From the NCBI GenBank assembly GCA_036227345.1, contig CP109468.1, positions 6,572,001 to 6,636,000 of the forward strand: a stretch of 64,000 bases of DNA, written 5' to 3'. This document shows positions 13,368 to 24,564 of this stretch, one piece after another (position 1 is the first letter of the stretch; every line of letters begins with the position of its first letter). The notes under the pieces were generated by a model. It searched no databases. It saw only the letters and a list, made by a program, of their open reading frames with translations, and had not been told where the DNA came from. The translations under genes were made by a program, and so were the position numbers. The stretch comes from Streptomyces sp. NBC_01463. Its GTDB lineage: Bacteria; Actinomycetota; Actinomycetes; Streptomycetales; Streptomycetaceae.

Positions 13368-15284
13368 CTAGAGCCCCTTGGTCTTGATGGTGATGGTGCT
13401 GCCCTCGGGCGCCCGGTCGCCGCCGTCCACGGACTGGCTCGCGATGGTGTCGCTGAAGGAGAGGAACGGGCGGTCGACCTTGACCTCGAAGCCCGCGTCC
13501 TCCAGCTCGCCGCGGGCGTCGTCGACGTCCTTGCCGGTGACGTCCGGGACGTCGATCATCCGCGGGCCGCTGGACACGGTCAGGGTGACGGTGTCGCCCT
13601 CGGCGGCCTCGGTGCCCTCGGGGACCGACTGGCGGGCGACGTTGCCCTCGTCCTCCGGGGAGCTGACCCGGCCCGGTGCGACGACGACCTTGAGGCCGGC
13701 GTCCTCCAGCTCCGCCGTGGCGTCGTCGGCCGACTCGCCGGTGACGTCGGGGACATCGACCGGGCTGCCCTTGGAGACCACGATCGCGACCGCGGTGTCC
13801 GGGTGGCGCTCGGCGCCCGCCTCCGGGTCCGTACGAACCACCTCACCGGCCGCCGCGTCCTCGCTGAACTCCTTGGTGATCATGCCGGGCGCCAGGCCCG
13901 CCTTCTCCAGCCGCCGCTTGGCGTCGGACAGCTCGATGCCCGCGACGTCGGGGACCTGGACGATCTCGGGCCCGCGCGAGACGACGAGCGCGACCGAGCC
14001 GTTGCCCCGGATCTTGGCACCCGACTTCGGGTCGCTGCTGATCACCTGACCGCGGTCGACGGTGTCGCTGTAGGCCCGCCGGACGCCCTTCAGCTCCAGA
14101 CCGGCGTCCGAGAGCCGTCCCTCGGCCGCCTTCTGGCTCTGGCCCAGCAGGGAGGGGACCCGGGTGAACTGTCCGACGTTGATGTACCAGACGCCACCGC
14201 CGACCCCCAGGACCAGCAGCAGGGCCAGGACCACCGCGATGACGCCGCGCCGCGGCGCCCCGCGCCGGCCCGGCCGGGCCGGCGGCTGCGGGGGCAGCGG
14301 CGGGGGCATCTCCAGCCGGCTGGTGTGGTGCGCGGTGCCCTGGCCGGGCGGCAGCACCCGGGGGATCACCCGGGTACGGTCCTCGGCGTCGTCGTGCACC
14401 TCGGCCACGGCCTGCGGCGGCACCGCGTCCAGCTGGGCGTCGGTGAGGCCGGACCGGACCACGCGGGACTCGGCGAGCAGCGCCACCGCGTCGAACGGAC
14501 GGGCCTCGGGGTCACGGGCGGTGGCGCTCGCCACCAGGTGGTCGAGCCCGGGCGCGAGTCCGGGGACGACGGCCGAGGGAGCCGGGACGCCCTCGTTGAG
14601 ATGCTGGTAGATGACCTGCGCGGGGGAGTCCCCGGTGTGCGGCTTGGCGCCCGTGAGCATCTCGTACAGCACGACGCCGCAGGCGTACACATCGGCGCGG
14701 GTGTCCGTGGTGCCGTGCTCGATCTGCTCGGGGGCGAGATAGGAGACCGTGCCCAGGATGGTGCCGGTGGTGTCCGTGACCGAGCCGACCGCCCGGACCA
14801 GGCCGAAGTCGGCGACCTTGACCCGGCCGTCGTCGCCGATCAGCACGTTCTCCGGCTTCATGTCCCGGTGGATGAAACCCGCCCGGTGGGCGGCGCCCAG
14901 CGCGGCGAGGACCGGCTCCAGGATGTCCAGCGCGGCCCGCGGCTGAAGGGCGCCCCGCTCGCGAAGCACGTCGCGCAGCGTGCAGCCGGCGACGTACTCC
15001 ATCGCGAGGTAGACGTACTGCTCCTGCGCGCCCTGGTCGAAGACCGCGACCACGTTGGGGTGCGCCAGCCGGGCCACCGACTTGGCCTCGCGGATGAAGC
15101 GCTCGACGAACGAGGCGTCGGTCGCGAGCGCCGGATGCATCACCTTGAGGGCGAGCACCCGGTCGAGCCGGGTGTCCATGGCCCGGTAGACCGTGGCCAT
15201 GCCGCCCACGGCGATGCGGGCATCGACGCGGTAGCGGCCGTCGAGCAGCTGCCCGACGAGAGGGTCCTGGAGGGTCGTATCCAC
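13368..15284 (-). CDS. pkaF: Serine/threonine protein kinase with four PASTA domains
   Basis: This PknB-type membrane kinase has 638 residues. The cytoplasmic kinase domain (about 15-275) has a glycine loop IAVGGMATVY, ATP Lys in LALKVMHP, catalytic HRDMKPEN, DFG and the APE segment. A Pro-rich linker leads to one membrane helix (about 360-380, GVIAVVLALLLVLGVGGGVWY). Four tandem PASTA repeats of about 65 residues follow outside the cell and should bind peptidoglycan or lipid II. GTG 15284 is preferred because TAGACT lies seven bases before it (leaderless) and VDTTLQDPLVGQLLDGRYRV fits the family. It corresponds to the Streptomyces kinase PkaF. Confidence 0.92.
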   Translation of the reverse strand: MDTTLQDPLVGQLLDGRYRVDARIAVGGMATVYRAMDTRLDRVLALKVMHPALATDASFVERFIREAKSVARLAHPNVVAVFDQGAQEQYVYLAMEYVAGCTLRDVLRERGALQPRAALDILEPVLAALGAAHRAGFIHRDMKPENVLIGDDGRVKVADFGLVRAVGSVTDTTGTILGTVSYLAPEQIEHGTTDTRADVYACGVVLYEMLTGAKPHTGDSPAQVIYQHLNEGVPAPSAVVPGLAPGLDHLVASATARDPEARPFDAVALLAESRVVRSGLTDAQLDAVPPQAVAEVHDDAEDRTRVIPRVLPPGQGTAHHTSRLEMPPPLPPQPPARPGRRGAPRRGVIAVVLALLLVLGVGGGVWYINVGQFTRVPSLLGQSQKAAEGRLSDAGLELKGVRRAYSDTVDRGQVISSDPKSGAKIRGNGSVALVVSRGPEIVQVPDVAGIELSDAKRRLEKAGLAPGMITKEFSEDAAAGEVVRTDPEAGAERHPDTAVAIVVSKGSPVDVPDVTGESADDATAELEDAGLKVVVAPGRVSSPEDEGNVARQSVPEGTEAAEGDTVTLTVSSGPRMIDVPDVTGKDVDDARGELEDAGFEVKVDRPFLSFSDTIASQSVDGGDRAPEGSTITIKTKGL

Positions 15285-15291
15285 GCAGCCG

Positions 15292-15297
15292 AGTCTA
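15292..15297 (-). promoter_or_regulatory. -10 box of pkaF (leaderless)
   Basis: TAGACT on the reverse strand, seven bases before GTG 15284, where no Shine-Dalgarno sequence is seen. This predicts a leaderless pkaF transcript. Confidence 0.5.
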
Positions 15298-15387
15298 CGA
15301 GCCACCGCGGACACGGCCGACTGGCCGGGGCGATCCCGGGGCCGTACTGCAGCCGAGCCGTGACAGGGACATGCGATCCGCCGTCAC

Positions 15388-15416
15388 CGACCGGGGCGTG
15401 GCCCGGGCCCCGGTCG
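15388..15416 (-). terminator. Possible terminator of the thi operon
   Basis: Nine-base arms cgaccgggg and ccccggtcg with an 11-base loop, about 52 bases after the thiG stop. It is the only sizeable hairpin in the 183 bases between thiG and pkaF. Confidence 0.4.
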
Positions 15417-15467
15417 GGCCGCGACCGGTCCATGAGATCCGCCTCACGCACCGGCCGGGCGCCCGGC

Positions 15468-17673
<2,206 letters not shown>

Positions 17674-17683
17674 GGGCGTCCAG

Positions 17684-17774
17684 CCCCTCCCTTCGCCGGC
17701 ATGACCCGGATCAGGTTCGTACGGTCGGAGGCCGTTCAGCCTCCCTCTCAGCCCGGTGCGCCCGGGCTCCCGCG
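17684..17774 (-). promoter_or_regulatory. TPP riboswitch (THI element)
   Basis: The reverse strand shows the conserved landmarks of the thiamine pyrophosphate aptamer: gggctgagaggg, then gaacctgatccgggtcatgc, then cggcgaaggg. The last segment runs into the thiO ribosome site (gggagggg). Ligand binding would hide that site and lower translation of thiO-thiS-thiG. A TAGGGT -10 box lies upstream at 17792-17797. Confidence 0.93.
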
Positions 17775-17791
17775 AGTTCTTTGCACGGGCC

Positions 17792-17797
17792 ACCCTA
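17792..17797 (-). promoter_or_regulatory. -10 box of the thi operon
   Basis: TAGGGT on the reverse strand, about 18 bases before the TPP aptamer. No convincing -35 was identified. Confidence 0.4.
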
Positions 17798-17888
17798 GAC
17801 CCCGTCCCGCGTGGCCGGTAAGGGAGCCGTGGCGCGGTGGACGCGGGCGCGGGGAGAGCGTCCGGGGCGACGATCCGGGAACCACCTG

Positions 17889-17905
17889 CCTGACGGACCG
17901 TCAGG
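17889..17905 (+). promoter_or_regulatory. TetR-type palindrome upstream of the flavoprotein reductase
   Basis: CCTGACGG-A-CCGTCAGG, a perfect 8-1-8 inverted repeat, 17 bases before GTG 17922. TGAC-N5-GTCA is a common core of TetR-family operators. No regulator gene adjoins, so the binder is unknown. Confidence 0.55.
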
Positions 17906-17921
17906 TGATTAAGGTGGACAG

Positions 17922-19163
17922 GTGAGCGAACAGACCGGACAGCAGCAGGCAGCGCGGCCGGGCCGCCGCGTCGTGATCGCCGGAGCGGGCATGGCGGGCG
18001 TGCAGACCGCGGTGGCCCTGCGCGAACAGGGCTTCACCGGCCCCGTTACGCTGATCGGCGCCGAACCGCACCAGCCGTACGACCGGCCGCCGCTGTCGAA
18101 GGCGGTCCTCCTCGGCAAGGCCGAGGACTCGGCCTTCGACATCGACTTCGAGGCGCTCGGCATCACCCTGCGGCTCGGGCTCGACGTGACGGCACTGCGC
18201 GCGGCCGACCACGAACTGGACACCCCGGACGGGCCCGTCCCGTACGACGCCCTGGTCGTCGCCACCGGCGCCGAACCCCTGGTGCTGCCCGGCTCCGAGG
18301 GCGTCCCGGGCGTCCACCTCCTGCGCACACTGGACGACGCCGCCCGGCTGCGCCCGGTCCTGGAACGGCAGCACGACGTCGTGGTCGTCGGCGCCGGCTG
18401 GATCGGCGCCGAGTTCGCCACCGCCGCCCGGGCGGCCGGCTGTGCCGTCACCGTCGTCGAGGCCGCGGACCGCCCGCTCGCCGGCGCGCTGCCCGCCGAG
18501 GTCGCCGCCCCGATGGCCGGCTGGTACACCGAGAGCGGCGCCGTGCTCCTCACCGGCGCCCGGGTCGCCCGCGTCGAGCCCGGCCGGGTCGCCCTCGCGG
18601 ACGGCCGCACCCTCCCGGCCGACGCGGTCGTCGTCGGCATCGGAGCCCGGCCCGCGACCGGCTGGCTGGCCGGATCGGGTATCGCGCTCGGCCCGGACGG
18701 ATCGGTGACCGCCGACGCGTCGCTGCGCACCTCGCTCCCCGACGTGTACGCGGTCGGGGACTGCGCCTCCTTCCCCTCGGCCCGGTACGGCGAACGGCTG
18801 CTCGTCCACCACTGGGACAACGCCCTCCAGGGCCCCCGCACGGTCGCCGCCGCCGTCGTCCGGGAGGACGGGGGGCAGCCCCCCGTCTACGACCCCGTGC
18901 CCTACTTCTGGTCCGAGCAGTTCGGCCGCTTCGTCCAGTACGCGGGCCATCACACGGGGGCCGACGCGCTGGTGTGGCGGGGTGATCCGGCGGACCCCGC
19001 GTGGTCGGTCTGCTGGCTGCGCGCCGGTGCGCTCGTCGCCGTACTGGCGGTCGGCCGTCCGCGCGATCTCGCGCAGGGCCGCAAACTCGTCGAATCAGGG
19101 GCGGAACTCGACCCGGAGCGGGTCGCCGACCCCTCCGTGCCGCTGAAATCGGCCACGCTCTGA
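17922..19163 (+). CDS. Ferredoxin reductase-like FAD/NAD(P) oxidoreductase
   Basis: This 413-residue protein is of the rubredoxin/ferredoxin reductase type. An FAD-binding motif lies near residue 17 (VVIAGAGMAGVQTAVAL), a second NAD(P) motif near 150 (VVVVGAGWIGAEFATAA), a late FAD motif in VYAVGDCASF, and a reductase C-terminal domain follows. PYDRPPLSKAVL is typical of the BenD/AlkT-like group. It could feed electrons to a P450 or dioxygenase ferredoxin, but no partner is adjacent. A perfect palindrome overlaps the promoter region. It is divergent from thiO. Confidence 0.85.
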   Translation: MSEQTGQQQAARPGRRVVIAGAGMAGVQTAVALREQGFTGPVTLIGAEPHQPYDRPPLSKAVLLGKAEDSAFDIDFEALGITLRLGLDVTALRAADHELDTPDGPVPYDALVVATGAEPLVLPGSEGVPGVHLLRTLDDAARLRPVLERQHDVVVVGAGWIGAEFATAARAAGCAVTVVEAADRPLAGALPAEVAAPMAGWYTESGAVLLTGARVARVEPGRVALADGRTLPADAVVVGIGARPATGWLAGSGIALGPDGSVTADASLRTSLPDVYAVGDCASFPSARYGERLLVHHWDNALQGPRTVAAAVVREDGGQPPVYDPVPYFWSEQFGRFVQYAGHHTGADALVWRGDPADPAWSVCWLRAGALVAVLAVGRPRDLAQGRKLVESGAELDPERVADPSVPLKSATL

Positions 19164-19232
19164 CCAGGTGTCCGACCCCCGTACGGTCGGCCCGGGTACC
19201 GACTGTCGGTCCGGGATGGCACGCTTGTCCCC

Positions 19233-19598
19233 GTGACCGAGATTGACGCAAAGATCGATGCTCTCGTCCCCGCCTGGCTCCACCTGCCCGACATCGCCGA
19301 AATGTTCGATGTCGAGGTGACGCGCGTGCGCCAGCTGGTCAAGGAGGGCCAGCTCATCGCCGTGCGCCGTGGTGAGAACCGGGCGCTCCAGGTGCCTGCC
19401 GCCTTCATCGACGGCGACAAGGTGGTCAAGGGCCTTTCGGGGACCCTGACGCTCCTGAGGGACGACGGCTACTCCGACGCGGAGATGCTGGAATGGCTCT
19501 TCACACCCGACCCGAGCCTGCCGGGCACGCCCGCGCAGGCACTGAGTGAGAATCGCGGCACGGAGGTGAAGCGCCGCGCCCAGGCGCTCGCCGTCTGA
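19233..19598 (+). CDS. Rv2175c-family winged-helix DNA-binding protein
   Basis: This 121-residue protein matches the Rv2175c family: the helix-turn-helix segment [38 protein letters not shown] (about 16-50) is followed by [24 protein letters not shown]. In mycobacteria Rv2175c is phosphorylated by the kinase PknL encoded beside it, which switches off DNA binding. Here the nearest kinase, pkaF, is 4 kb away on the other strand. GTG start without a clear ribosome site. A strong terminator follows. Confidence 0.85.
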   Translation: MTEIDAKIDALVPAWLHLPDIAEMFDVEVTRVRQLVKEGQLIAVRRGENRALQVPAAFIDGDKVVKGLSGTLTLLRDDGYSDAEMLEWLFTPDPSLPGTPAQALSENRGTEVKRRAQALAV

Positions 19599-19606
19599 CC
19601 GACCGC

Positions 19607-19653
19607 CGCACGGGGAATGCGGGCCGCGCCGCGCGGCCCGCATTCCCCGTGCG
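19607..19653 (+). terminator. Terminator after the Rv2175c-family gene
   Basis: A perfect 23-bp inverted repeat (arms 19607-19629 and 19631-19653) with almost no loop, nine bases after the stop. It is the longest perfect hairpin seen in the window. Confidence 0.85.
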
Positions 19654-19698
19654 CACCACCGAACCACCGCCATCGCCTTCCCCGGGGGGAACCGCACC

Positions 19699-20352
19699 AT
19701 GTCCACGCCTCGCGCGCAGCTGTCCGACGCCCGGCTCTACCTGTGCACGGACGCCCGCCGGCGCCAGGGTGACCTGCCCGCGTTCCTCGACGCGGTCCTC
19801 GCCGGCGGTGTCGACATCATCCAGCTGCGCGACAAGGGCATGGAGGCAGCAGAGGAGCTCGAACACCTCGCGCTCTTCGCCGACGCCTGCAAGCGGCACG
19901 GCAAGCTCCTCGCGGTCAACGACCGGGCCGACGTCGCCCACGCCATCGGATCCGATGTGCTGCACCTGGGCCAGGGCGACCTGCCGGTCCCGGCCGCCCG
20001 CGCCGTCATCGGCCAGGACGTGGTCATCGGCCGCTCCACGCACGCCGAGGCCGAGGTCGACGCGGCCGTCGCCGAGCCCGGCGTCGACTACTTCTGCACC
20101 GGCCCCTGCTGGCCCACCCCGACCAAGCCCGGCCGGCACGCCCCCGGCCTGGACCTGGTGCGGTACGCCGCCTCGCTCGCCCCCGCCCGCCCGTGGTTCG
20201 CCATCGGCGGGATCGACGCGGGCAACCTCGACCAGGTGCTGGACGCCGGAGCACGCCGGGTCGTCGTCGTGCGGGCCGTCACCGAGGCCGCCGATCCGGC
20301 CGCAGCGGCCGCGGACCTGGCCGCCCGGATCCGGGACCGCGCCGGCGCCTGA
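19699..20352 (+). CDS. thiE: Thiamine-phosphate synthase
   Basis: This 217-residue TIM-barrel enzyme joins the pyrimidine pyrophosphate and thiazole phosphate to make thiamine phosphate. Motifs are [36 protein letters not shown] and [10 protein letters not shown]. It lies 2 kb from thiO-thiS-thiG but on the opposite strand, between two strong stop signals, and has no TPP element in front, so it is separately and probably constitutively expressed. Confidence 0.95.
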   Translation: MSTPRAQLSDARLYLCTDARRRQGDLPAFLDAVLAGGVDIIQLRDKGMEAAEELEHLALFADACKRHGKLLAVNDRADVAHAIGSDVLHLGQGDLPVPAARAVIGQDVVIGRSTHAEAEVDAAVAEPGVDYFCTGPCWPTPTKPGRHAPGLDLVRYAASLAPARPWFAIGGIDAGNLDQVLDAGARRVVVVRAVTEAADPAAAAADLAARIRDRAGA

Positions 20353-20438
20353 CCCGGAACCCGACCGGCCGGTTCGGGACAGGAGTGTCCGAAGCGTGGA
20401 CAAAGTTCGGGCAATCAAGCCAAATCGCCCCAGTTCGG

Positions 20439-20467
20439 TTGGGTGCTCGCCGTGCCCTGGTTAACCT
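20439..20467 (+). promoter_or_regulatory. metF promoter (leaderless)
   Basis: TTGGGT (20439-20444), 17-base spacer and TAACCT (20462-20467), six bases before the metF ATG, where no Shine-Dalgarno is seen. Upstream, GGACA/TGTCC repeats occur at 20377-20381, 20386-20390 and 20398-20402. Confidence 0.6.
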
Positions 20468-20473
20468 GCCGGT

Positions 20474-21391
20474 ATGGCCCTTGGCACACCTTCCACCAGG
20501 ACAGATCACGCGCGCACCGTGCGTGAGATGCTCGCGACCGGCAAGACCTCGTACTCGTTCGAGTTCTGGGCGCCCAAGACCGAGAAGGGCGAGCGGAATC
20601 TCTGGAACGCGTTGCGCCGGGTCGAGGCGGTGCAGCCGAGCTTCGTCTCCGTGACCTACGGCGCCGGCGGCTCCACCCGGGCCGGGACGGTGAAGGCGAC
20701 CCAGGACATCGCGGCCGAGTCCACCCTCACCCCGGTCGCGCACCTCACGGCGGTCAACCACTCCATCGCCGAGCTGCGCAACATGGTGGGCCAGTACGCG
20801 GACGCCGGGATCCGGAACATCCTCGCCGTGCGCGGAGATCCGCCGGGCGACCCGATGGGACCGTGGGTCGAGCATGCGCAGGGTGTGCGGTACGCGGCGG
20901 ACCTCGTCCGGCTGATCAAGGAATCCGGCGATTTCTGTGTCGGCGTCGCGGCATTTCCCGAACGGCATCCGCGCTCGGCCGACTGGGACAGCGACATCCG
21001 GCATTTCGTGGACAAGTGCCGCGCCGGTGCGGACTACGCGATCACGCAGATGTTCTTCGACCCGGAGAATTATCTCCGGATGCGTGACCGGGTGGTCGCT
21101 GCGGGTTGCGACACCCCGGTCATCCCCGAGGTCATGCCCCTCACCAGCGTCCGGCAATTGGAGAGATTCGCCCAGCTCAGCAACGCGACCCTGCCCGCGG
21201 ACCTGAAAGAACGCATCCTCGCCGCCAAGGACGATCCCGCCGCTGTACGCTCCATTGGCATCGACTTCGCAACGCGGTTCTGCGCGAAGCTGCTTTCCGA
21301 GGGTGTCCCCGGACTGCACTTCATCACGTTGAACAACTCGACGGCGACGCTCGAAATCTACGAGAATCTCGGACTGCACAAGCAGTCGTGA
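20474..21391 (+). CDS. metF: 5,10-methylenetetrahydrofolate reductase
   Basis: This 305-residue flavoprotein TIM barrel reduces methylene-THF to 5-methyl-THF, the methyl donor for methionine. Motifs are YSFEFWAPK with the catalytic Glu, [15 protein letters not shown], the FAD-binding [21 protein letters not shown] and ITQMFFD. The promoter -10 box ends six bases before ATG 20474, so the message is probably leaderless. It is followed by a membrane-protein gene on the same strand after 51 bases. Confidence 0.95.
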   Translation: MALGTPSTRTDHARTVREMLATGKTSYSFEFWAPKTEKGERNLWNALRRVEAVQPSFVSVTYGAGGSTRAGTVKATQDIAAESTLTPVAHLTAVNHSIAELRNMVGQYADAGIRNILAVRGDPPGDPMGPWVEHAQGVRYAADLVRLIKESGDFCVGVAAFPERHPRSADWDSDIRHFVDKCRAGADYAITQMFFDPENYLRMRDRVVAAGCDTPVIPEVMPLTSVRQLERFAQLSNATLPADLKERILAAKDDPAAVRSIGIDFATRFCAKLLSEGVPGLHFITLNNSTATLEIYENLGLHKQS

Positions 21392-21442
21392 CCGGCCGTA
21401 CCCGCCACCACCCCGGGGCGGTGGCCGTAGAAGGGGGCGGGC

Positions 21443-22378
21443 ATGGGCTGGACGGTCCTCTACATCGCGTTCGGCATCGTTGCGCTGTGGCTGCTCGGTG
21501 AGGTGCTGCTGCAGTACAAGGCACGCCTGCGCTGGCGCCTGCTCGCCTTCACCGGCTTCGTCGGTGTGGTCATCGGCGTCCTGATGCCGTCCGTGCCCGT
21601 CATCGCCCTCGGCGCGATCGCCTTCGCGACGGGGCAGACGTACGTCACGCTCTCCTTCCGCCGCGGCTTCTCGACGGGCTGGGCCATAGGGGGCAGCCCC
21701 GGGGAGAGCCGCCGCCGTCGCGCCGGCGCGGAGCGGGAGCCCACGCTCCAGGTCTCGGACCTGGAGATGGAGTACGGCCACGAGACCCCGGCGCCGCCGG
21801 CGGCCGCACCGCTGTCCGGACCGGCCGCGGTCTACGAGCCGGAGCCGCTGCCTGACGACACCGGGCAGTACGGCATCTACACCGATCCCCGCCCGCAGCA
21901 GGACCAGCACCACGAGCCCCAGGGGCAGCCGCAGTACGCCGCGTACGACCCGTACACCGACTACTCCGCGTATCCGGCCCAGGGCCAGGAATCCCCGTAC
22001 ACCGGAGCGGGCCAGGACACCTACGCCGGCGCCGGCACCGGTCAGTACGACTACGGCACGGACCAGCAGCAGTACGCCGCCTACTCCGACCCGTACATCG
22101 GCACCACCGCGGGGACGCAGCAGTACGGCACGTACGGGGGCTACGGGCACGACGAGAACTACGACAGCTACGGCAACGGCCAGCAGTTCGCCGACCCGTA
22201 CGCCCAGCAGCCGGCCCAGTCCCAGCCCTACGCCCCCGACACCCCGCCGGGCGGGGTCTGGGTGCCGCAGCAGCGCGAGGGCGAGCAGTACCCGCCGATG
22301 CCGCCGGAGCAGCCCGCCCAGCCGACGCCGTACCCGAACGGCTACGACACGGGCTACAACGACCAGTACCGCTACTGA
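21443..22378 (+). CDS. Membrane protein with Tyr/Gln-rich low-complexity tail
   Basis: This 311-residue protein of unknown function has two membrane helices near the N-terminus (about 3-22 and 33-66) joined by a short basic loop. The C-terminal two thirds (about 120-311) is disordered in appearance, with dozens of Tyr, Gln and Gly in repeats such as QYGTYGGYGH and TGQYDYGTDQQQY, and no Cys. ATG 21443 follows gaaggggg. It may be cotranscribed with metF. The tail is compositionally prion-like. Confidence 0.7.
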   Translation: MGWTVLYIAFGIVALWLLGEVLLQYKARLRWRLLAFTGFVGVVIGVLMPSVPVIALGAIAFATGQTYVTLSFRRGFSTGWAIGGSPGESRRRRAGAEREPTLQVSDLEMEYGHETPAPPAAAPLSGPAAVYEPEPLPDDTGQYGIYTDPRPQQDQHHEPQGQPQYAAYDPYTDYSAYPAQGQESPYTGAGQDTYAGAGTGQYDYGTDQQQYAAYSDPYIGTTAGTQQYGTYGGYGHDENYDSYGNGQQFADPYAQQPAQSQPYAPDTPPGGVWVPQQREGEQYPPMPPEQPAQPTPYPNGYDTGYNDQYRY

Positions 22379-22397
22379 ACCCTCCGGGTCCGCGGTC

Positions 22398-23915
22398 TCA
22401 CTGCGAGCCGCGGAATCCGTCCCCCTCGACGACGATCCCCGCGACCAGCGAGCCGGACATCCCCGCGTGCGCGGGCCCGCCGCCCGGATGCGCCCAGCCG
22501 CCCGCCAGCAACAGCCCGGGCAGCCGGGTGCGGTTGCCCGCGTGGAGGAAGCCGCCCGCGGCGCCCGCCAGCGCGGGCGCCGGAACGGCCCCGCCCTCCG
22601 CACCGGTCTCGGCCTCGGTCTCCGCGGGCGTGCGCACCTCCATGCGCAGCACCCGCTCCCGCAGGCCCGGCACGGCCGCGCCCGCCACGTCGATCAGCGT
22701 GTCCGCGTAACGGGTCCGCACGGCCTCGTCGGTCCAGTCCACCGGGCCGTGCGGGGCGACCGTCGCCGTCAGCGTCACGGCCTCGTGGGCGTCGTCGGGA
22801 CGGGTCGACGGATCGTCGGGGCGCAGCACCGTCACGGTGGGATCCGCGGCGAGCCGGCCACCGAACACCGCCTCCTGCTCGGCCGTCCGGTCCGCCGGAT
22901 GCACCAGCGTCCGGTGCGCGGCGCCGGCCGGCCGGGCGCCGCGCAGCGACAGCAGCACCAGGAACCGGCCGGTGGGCCCGGAACCCTCCGCCCGCGGCTG
23001 CACCGTCACATCACCGTCCCGCCACAGCTCCTGAGCGGGCGTCAGCCCCGGACGCGGACGGGCGCCCAGCACCACATGGGCGGCCTCCGCGACCGTCCCG
23101 TCCGTCAGCTCGACGCCCGCCGCCCGGCCGTCCTTCTCCAGGACCCGGGCCACCTCGGCGCCGAAGACGAACTCCACCTTCCGGGCCAGGCACCGCTCGT
23201 ACACCGCCTGCGCCAGCGCCCGCATGCCACCGGAGACGTACCAACTGCCGAACGTCTCCTCCATGTACGGCAGCAGGGCCGCGCTCGCCGGGGCGCGCCG
23301 CGGATCCAGGCCGTACGACAGCGCGTACCCGTCCAGCACGGCGGCCAGCCGGGGGTCGGCCAGCTCCCAGGAACCGATCTCCGCCACCGTGCCCGCGCGC
23401 AGCGCCGGGCGCAGCAGCCGGCGCCGCACCGGCGCCGGATACGGATCGCGGCCCAGCACCTGCCAGTCGGGGCGCAACGGCTCCTCCAGCAGCGGCCGCC
23501 GCGACCGGTCCCACGCGTCCCTGGCCCGGTCGAGGAACGCGCCCCAGCTGCCCCCCGCGCCGCCGCCGAGCGCGGCGTCCAGGGCCGCGACGGTGCCGGC
23601 CCGCGAGGCGTTCGGCAGGGACACGTCCGTGCCGTCCGCGAAGACGTGGCGGCTCGCCGGGTCGACCTGGGTCAGGGTGACGCAGCGCTCCAGCGGCTCC
23701 TTGCCGGTCTTCACGAACAGGTCGCGGTAGACGGCGGGGAGATGGAGCAGACCGGGTCCGGTGTCGAACGCGAAGCCGTCGCGGGCATGGCGGCCGAGCG
23801 AGCCGCCGTAACTCTGCGACCGCTCGTACACCGTCACCCGGTGGCCTGCCACGGCCAGCCGGGCCGCCGCCGACATCGCGCCCATCCCGGCGCCGATCAC
23901 CGCAATACGTGCCAT
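22398..23915 (-). CDS. Phytoene desaturase-like FAD oxidoreductase
   Basis: This 505-residue protein has a CrtI/NAD(P)-binding Rossmann start (IAVIGAGMGAMSAAARLAVAGHRVTVYE), the GFAFDTGPGLLHLP segment of phytoene desaturases and the C-terminal FAD signature LLLAGGWAHPGGGPAHAGMSGSLVAG. No crtB, crtE or other carotenoid gene is near, so the substrate is unknown; it could be a carotenoid or polyprenoid desaturase, or a diverged retinol-saturase-like enzyme. It is convergent with the Tyr/Gln-rich protein. Confidence 0.8.
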   Translation of the reverse strand: MARIAVIGAGMGAMSAAARLAVAGHRVTVYERSQSYGGSLGRHARDGFAFDTGPGLLHLPAVYRDLFVKTGKEPLERCVTLTQVDPASRHVFADGTDVSLPNASRAGTVAALDAALGGGAGGSWGAFLDRARDAWDRSRRPLLEEPLRPDWQVLGRDPYPAPVRRRLLRPALRAGTVAEIGSWELADPRLAAVLDGYALSYGLDPRRAPASAALLPYMEETFGSWYVSGGMRALAQAVYERCLARKVEFVFGAEVARVLEKDGRAAGVELTDGTVAEAAHVVLGARPRPGLTPAQELWRDGDVTVQPRAEGSGPTGRFLVLLSLRGARPAGAAHRTLVHPADRTAEQEAVFGGRLAADPTVTVLRPDDPSTRPDDAHEAVTLTATVAPHGPVDWTDEAVRTRYADTLIDVAGAAVPGLRERVLRMEVRTPAETEAETGAEGGAVPAPALAGAAGGFLHAGNRTRLPGLLLAGGWAHPGGGPAHAGMSGSLVAGIVVEGDGFRGSQ

Positions 23916-23946
23916 GCCAGCGACCTTAACGGCCGCCTCGGACAGC

Positions 23947-24564
23947 TCAGCCGTCAGGCCGGTGCGATACGGATTCCGCGAGGCGCCTCTCCTCGCGCCG
24001 CTGCGCCCTGCGGCGCAGGAAACGGCGGATCCGGGAGGCCAGGAAGACCAGTATCACCAGGCCGAGGACCAGCAGCACCGCGGCGATGCCCGCCGCGATC
24101 CACGGATGGAATATGGCGAACGTGATGATTCCGGCGACGCCCAGGTCCTCGGCGACGCTCACCGCGATGTTGCTGAACGGCTCGGGGGAGGTGTTGACCG
24201 CCATCCTGGTGCCGGCCTTCACCAGATGGCTCATCAGCGCGGTGGAACCGCCGATGGCCCCGGCCGCGAGCTCCGGCAGCGAACCGTCGTCGCCCGCCAG
24301 CAGCGCCGCCACGACGGCGCCGGCGACCGGCCTGATGACGGTGTGCGCCGTGTCCCAGACCGAGTCCACGTACGGGATCTTGTCGGCCACCACCTCGCAC
24401 AGGAAGAGCACGCCGGCCACGACGAGCACATCGGTGCGCTGCAGCGACGCCGGCACCTCGTCGGTGACACCGGTCGCACCGAAGATGCCGAGCAGGAGGA
24501 CCACCGCGTAGGCGTTGATCCCGCTCGCCCAGCCACTCGTGAACACCAGGGGGAGTACGGACAC
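23947..24564 (-). CDS. DUF4126 membrane protein
   Basis: This protein of about 205 residues has four or five hydrophobic segments and begins with SVLPLVFTSGWASGINAYAVVLLLG, the conserved DUF4126 N-terminus. It ends in a very basic tail (RRFLRRRAQRREERRL). GTG 24564 is preferred because a TACGAT -10 box (24572-24577) lies seven bases before it, predicting a leaderless message; GTG 24591 would add nine residues. Function unknown. It lies 31 bases beyond the start of the CrtI-like gene, on the same strand, and is probably upstream of it in one transcript. Confidence 0.75.
   Translation of the reverse strand: MSVLPLVFTSGWASGINAYAVVLLLGIFGATGVTDEVPASLQRTDVLVVAGVLFLCEVVADKIPYVDSVWDTAHTVIRPVAGAVVAALLAGDDGSLPELAAGAIGGSTALMSHLVKAGTRMAVNTSPEPFSNIAVSVAEDLGVAGIITFAIFHPWIAAGIAAVLLVLGLVILVFLASRIRRFLRRRAQRREERRLAESVSHRPDG

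Noticed and set aside
22398..23915. Carotenoid biosynthesis cluster
   Set aside because: Only one CrtI-like gene is present; there is no phytoene synthase, cyclase or GGPP synthase nearby.
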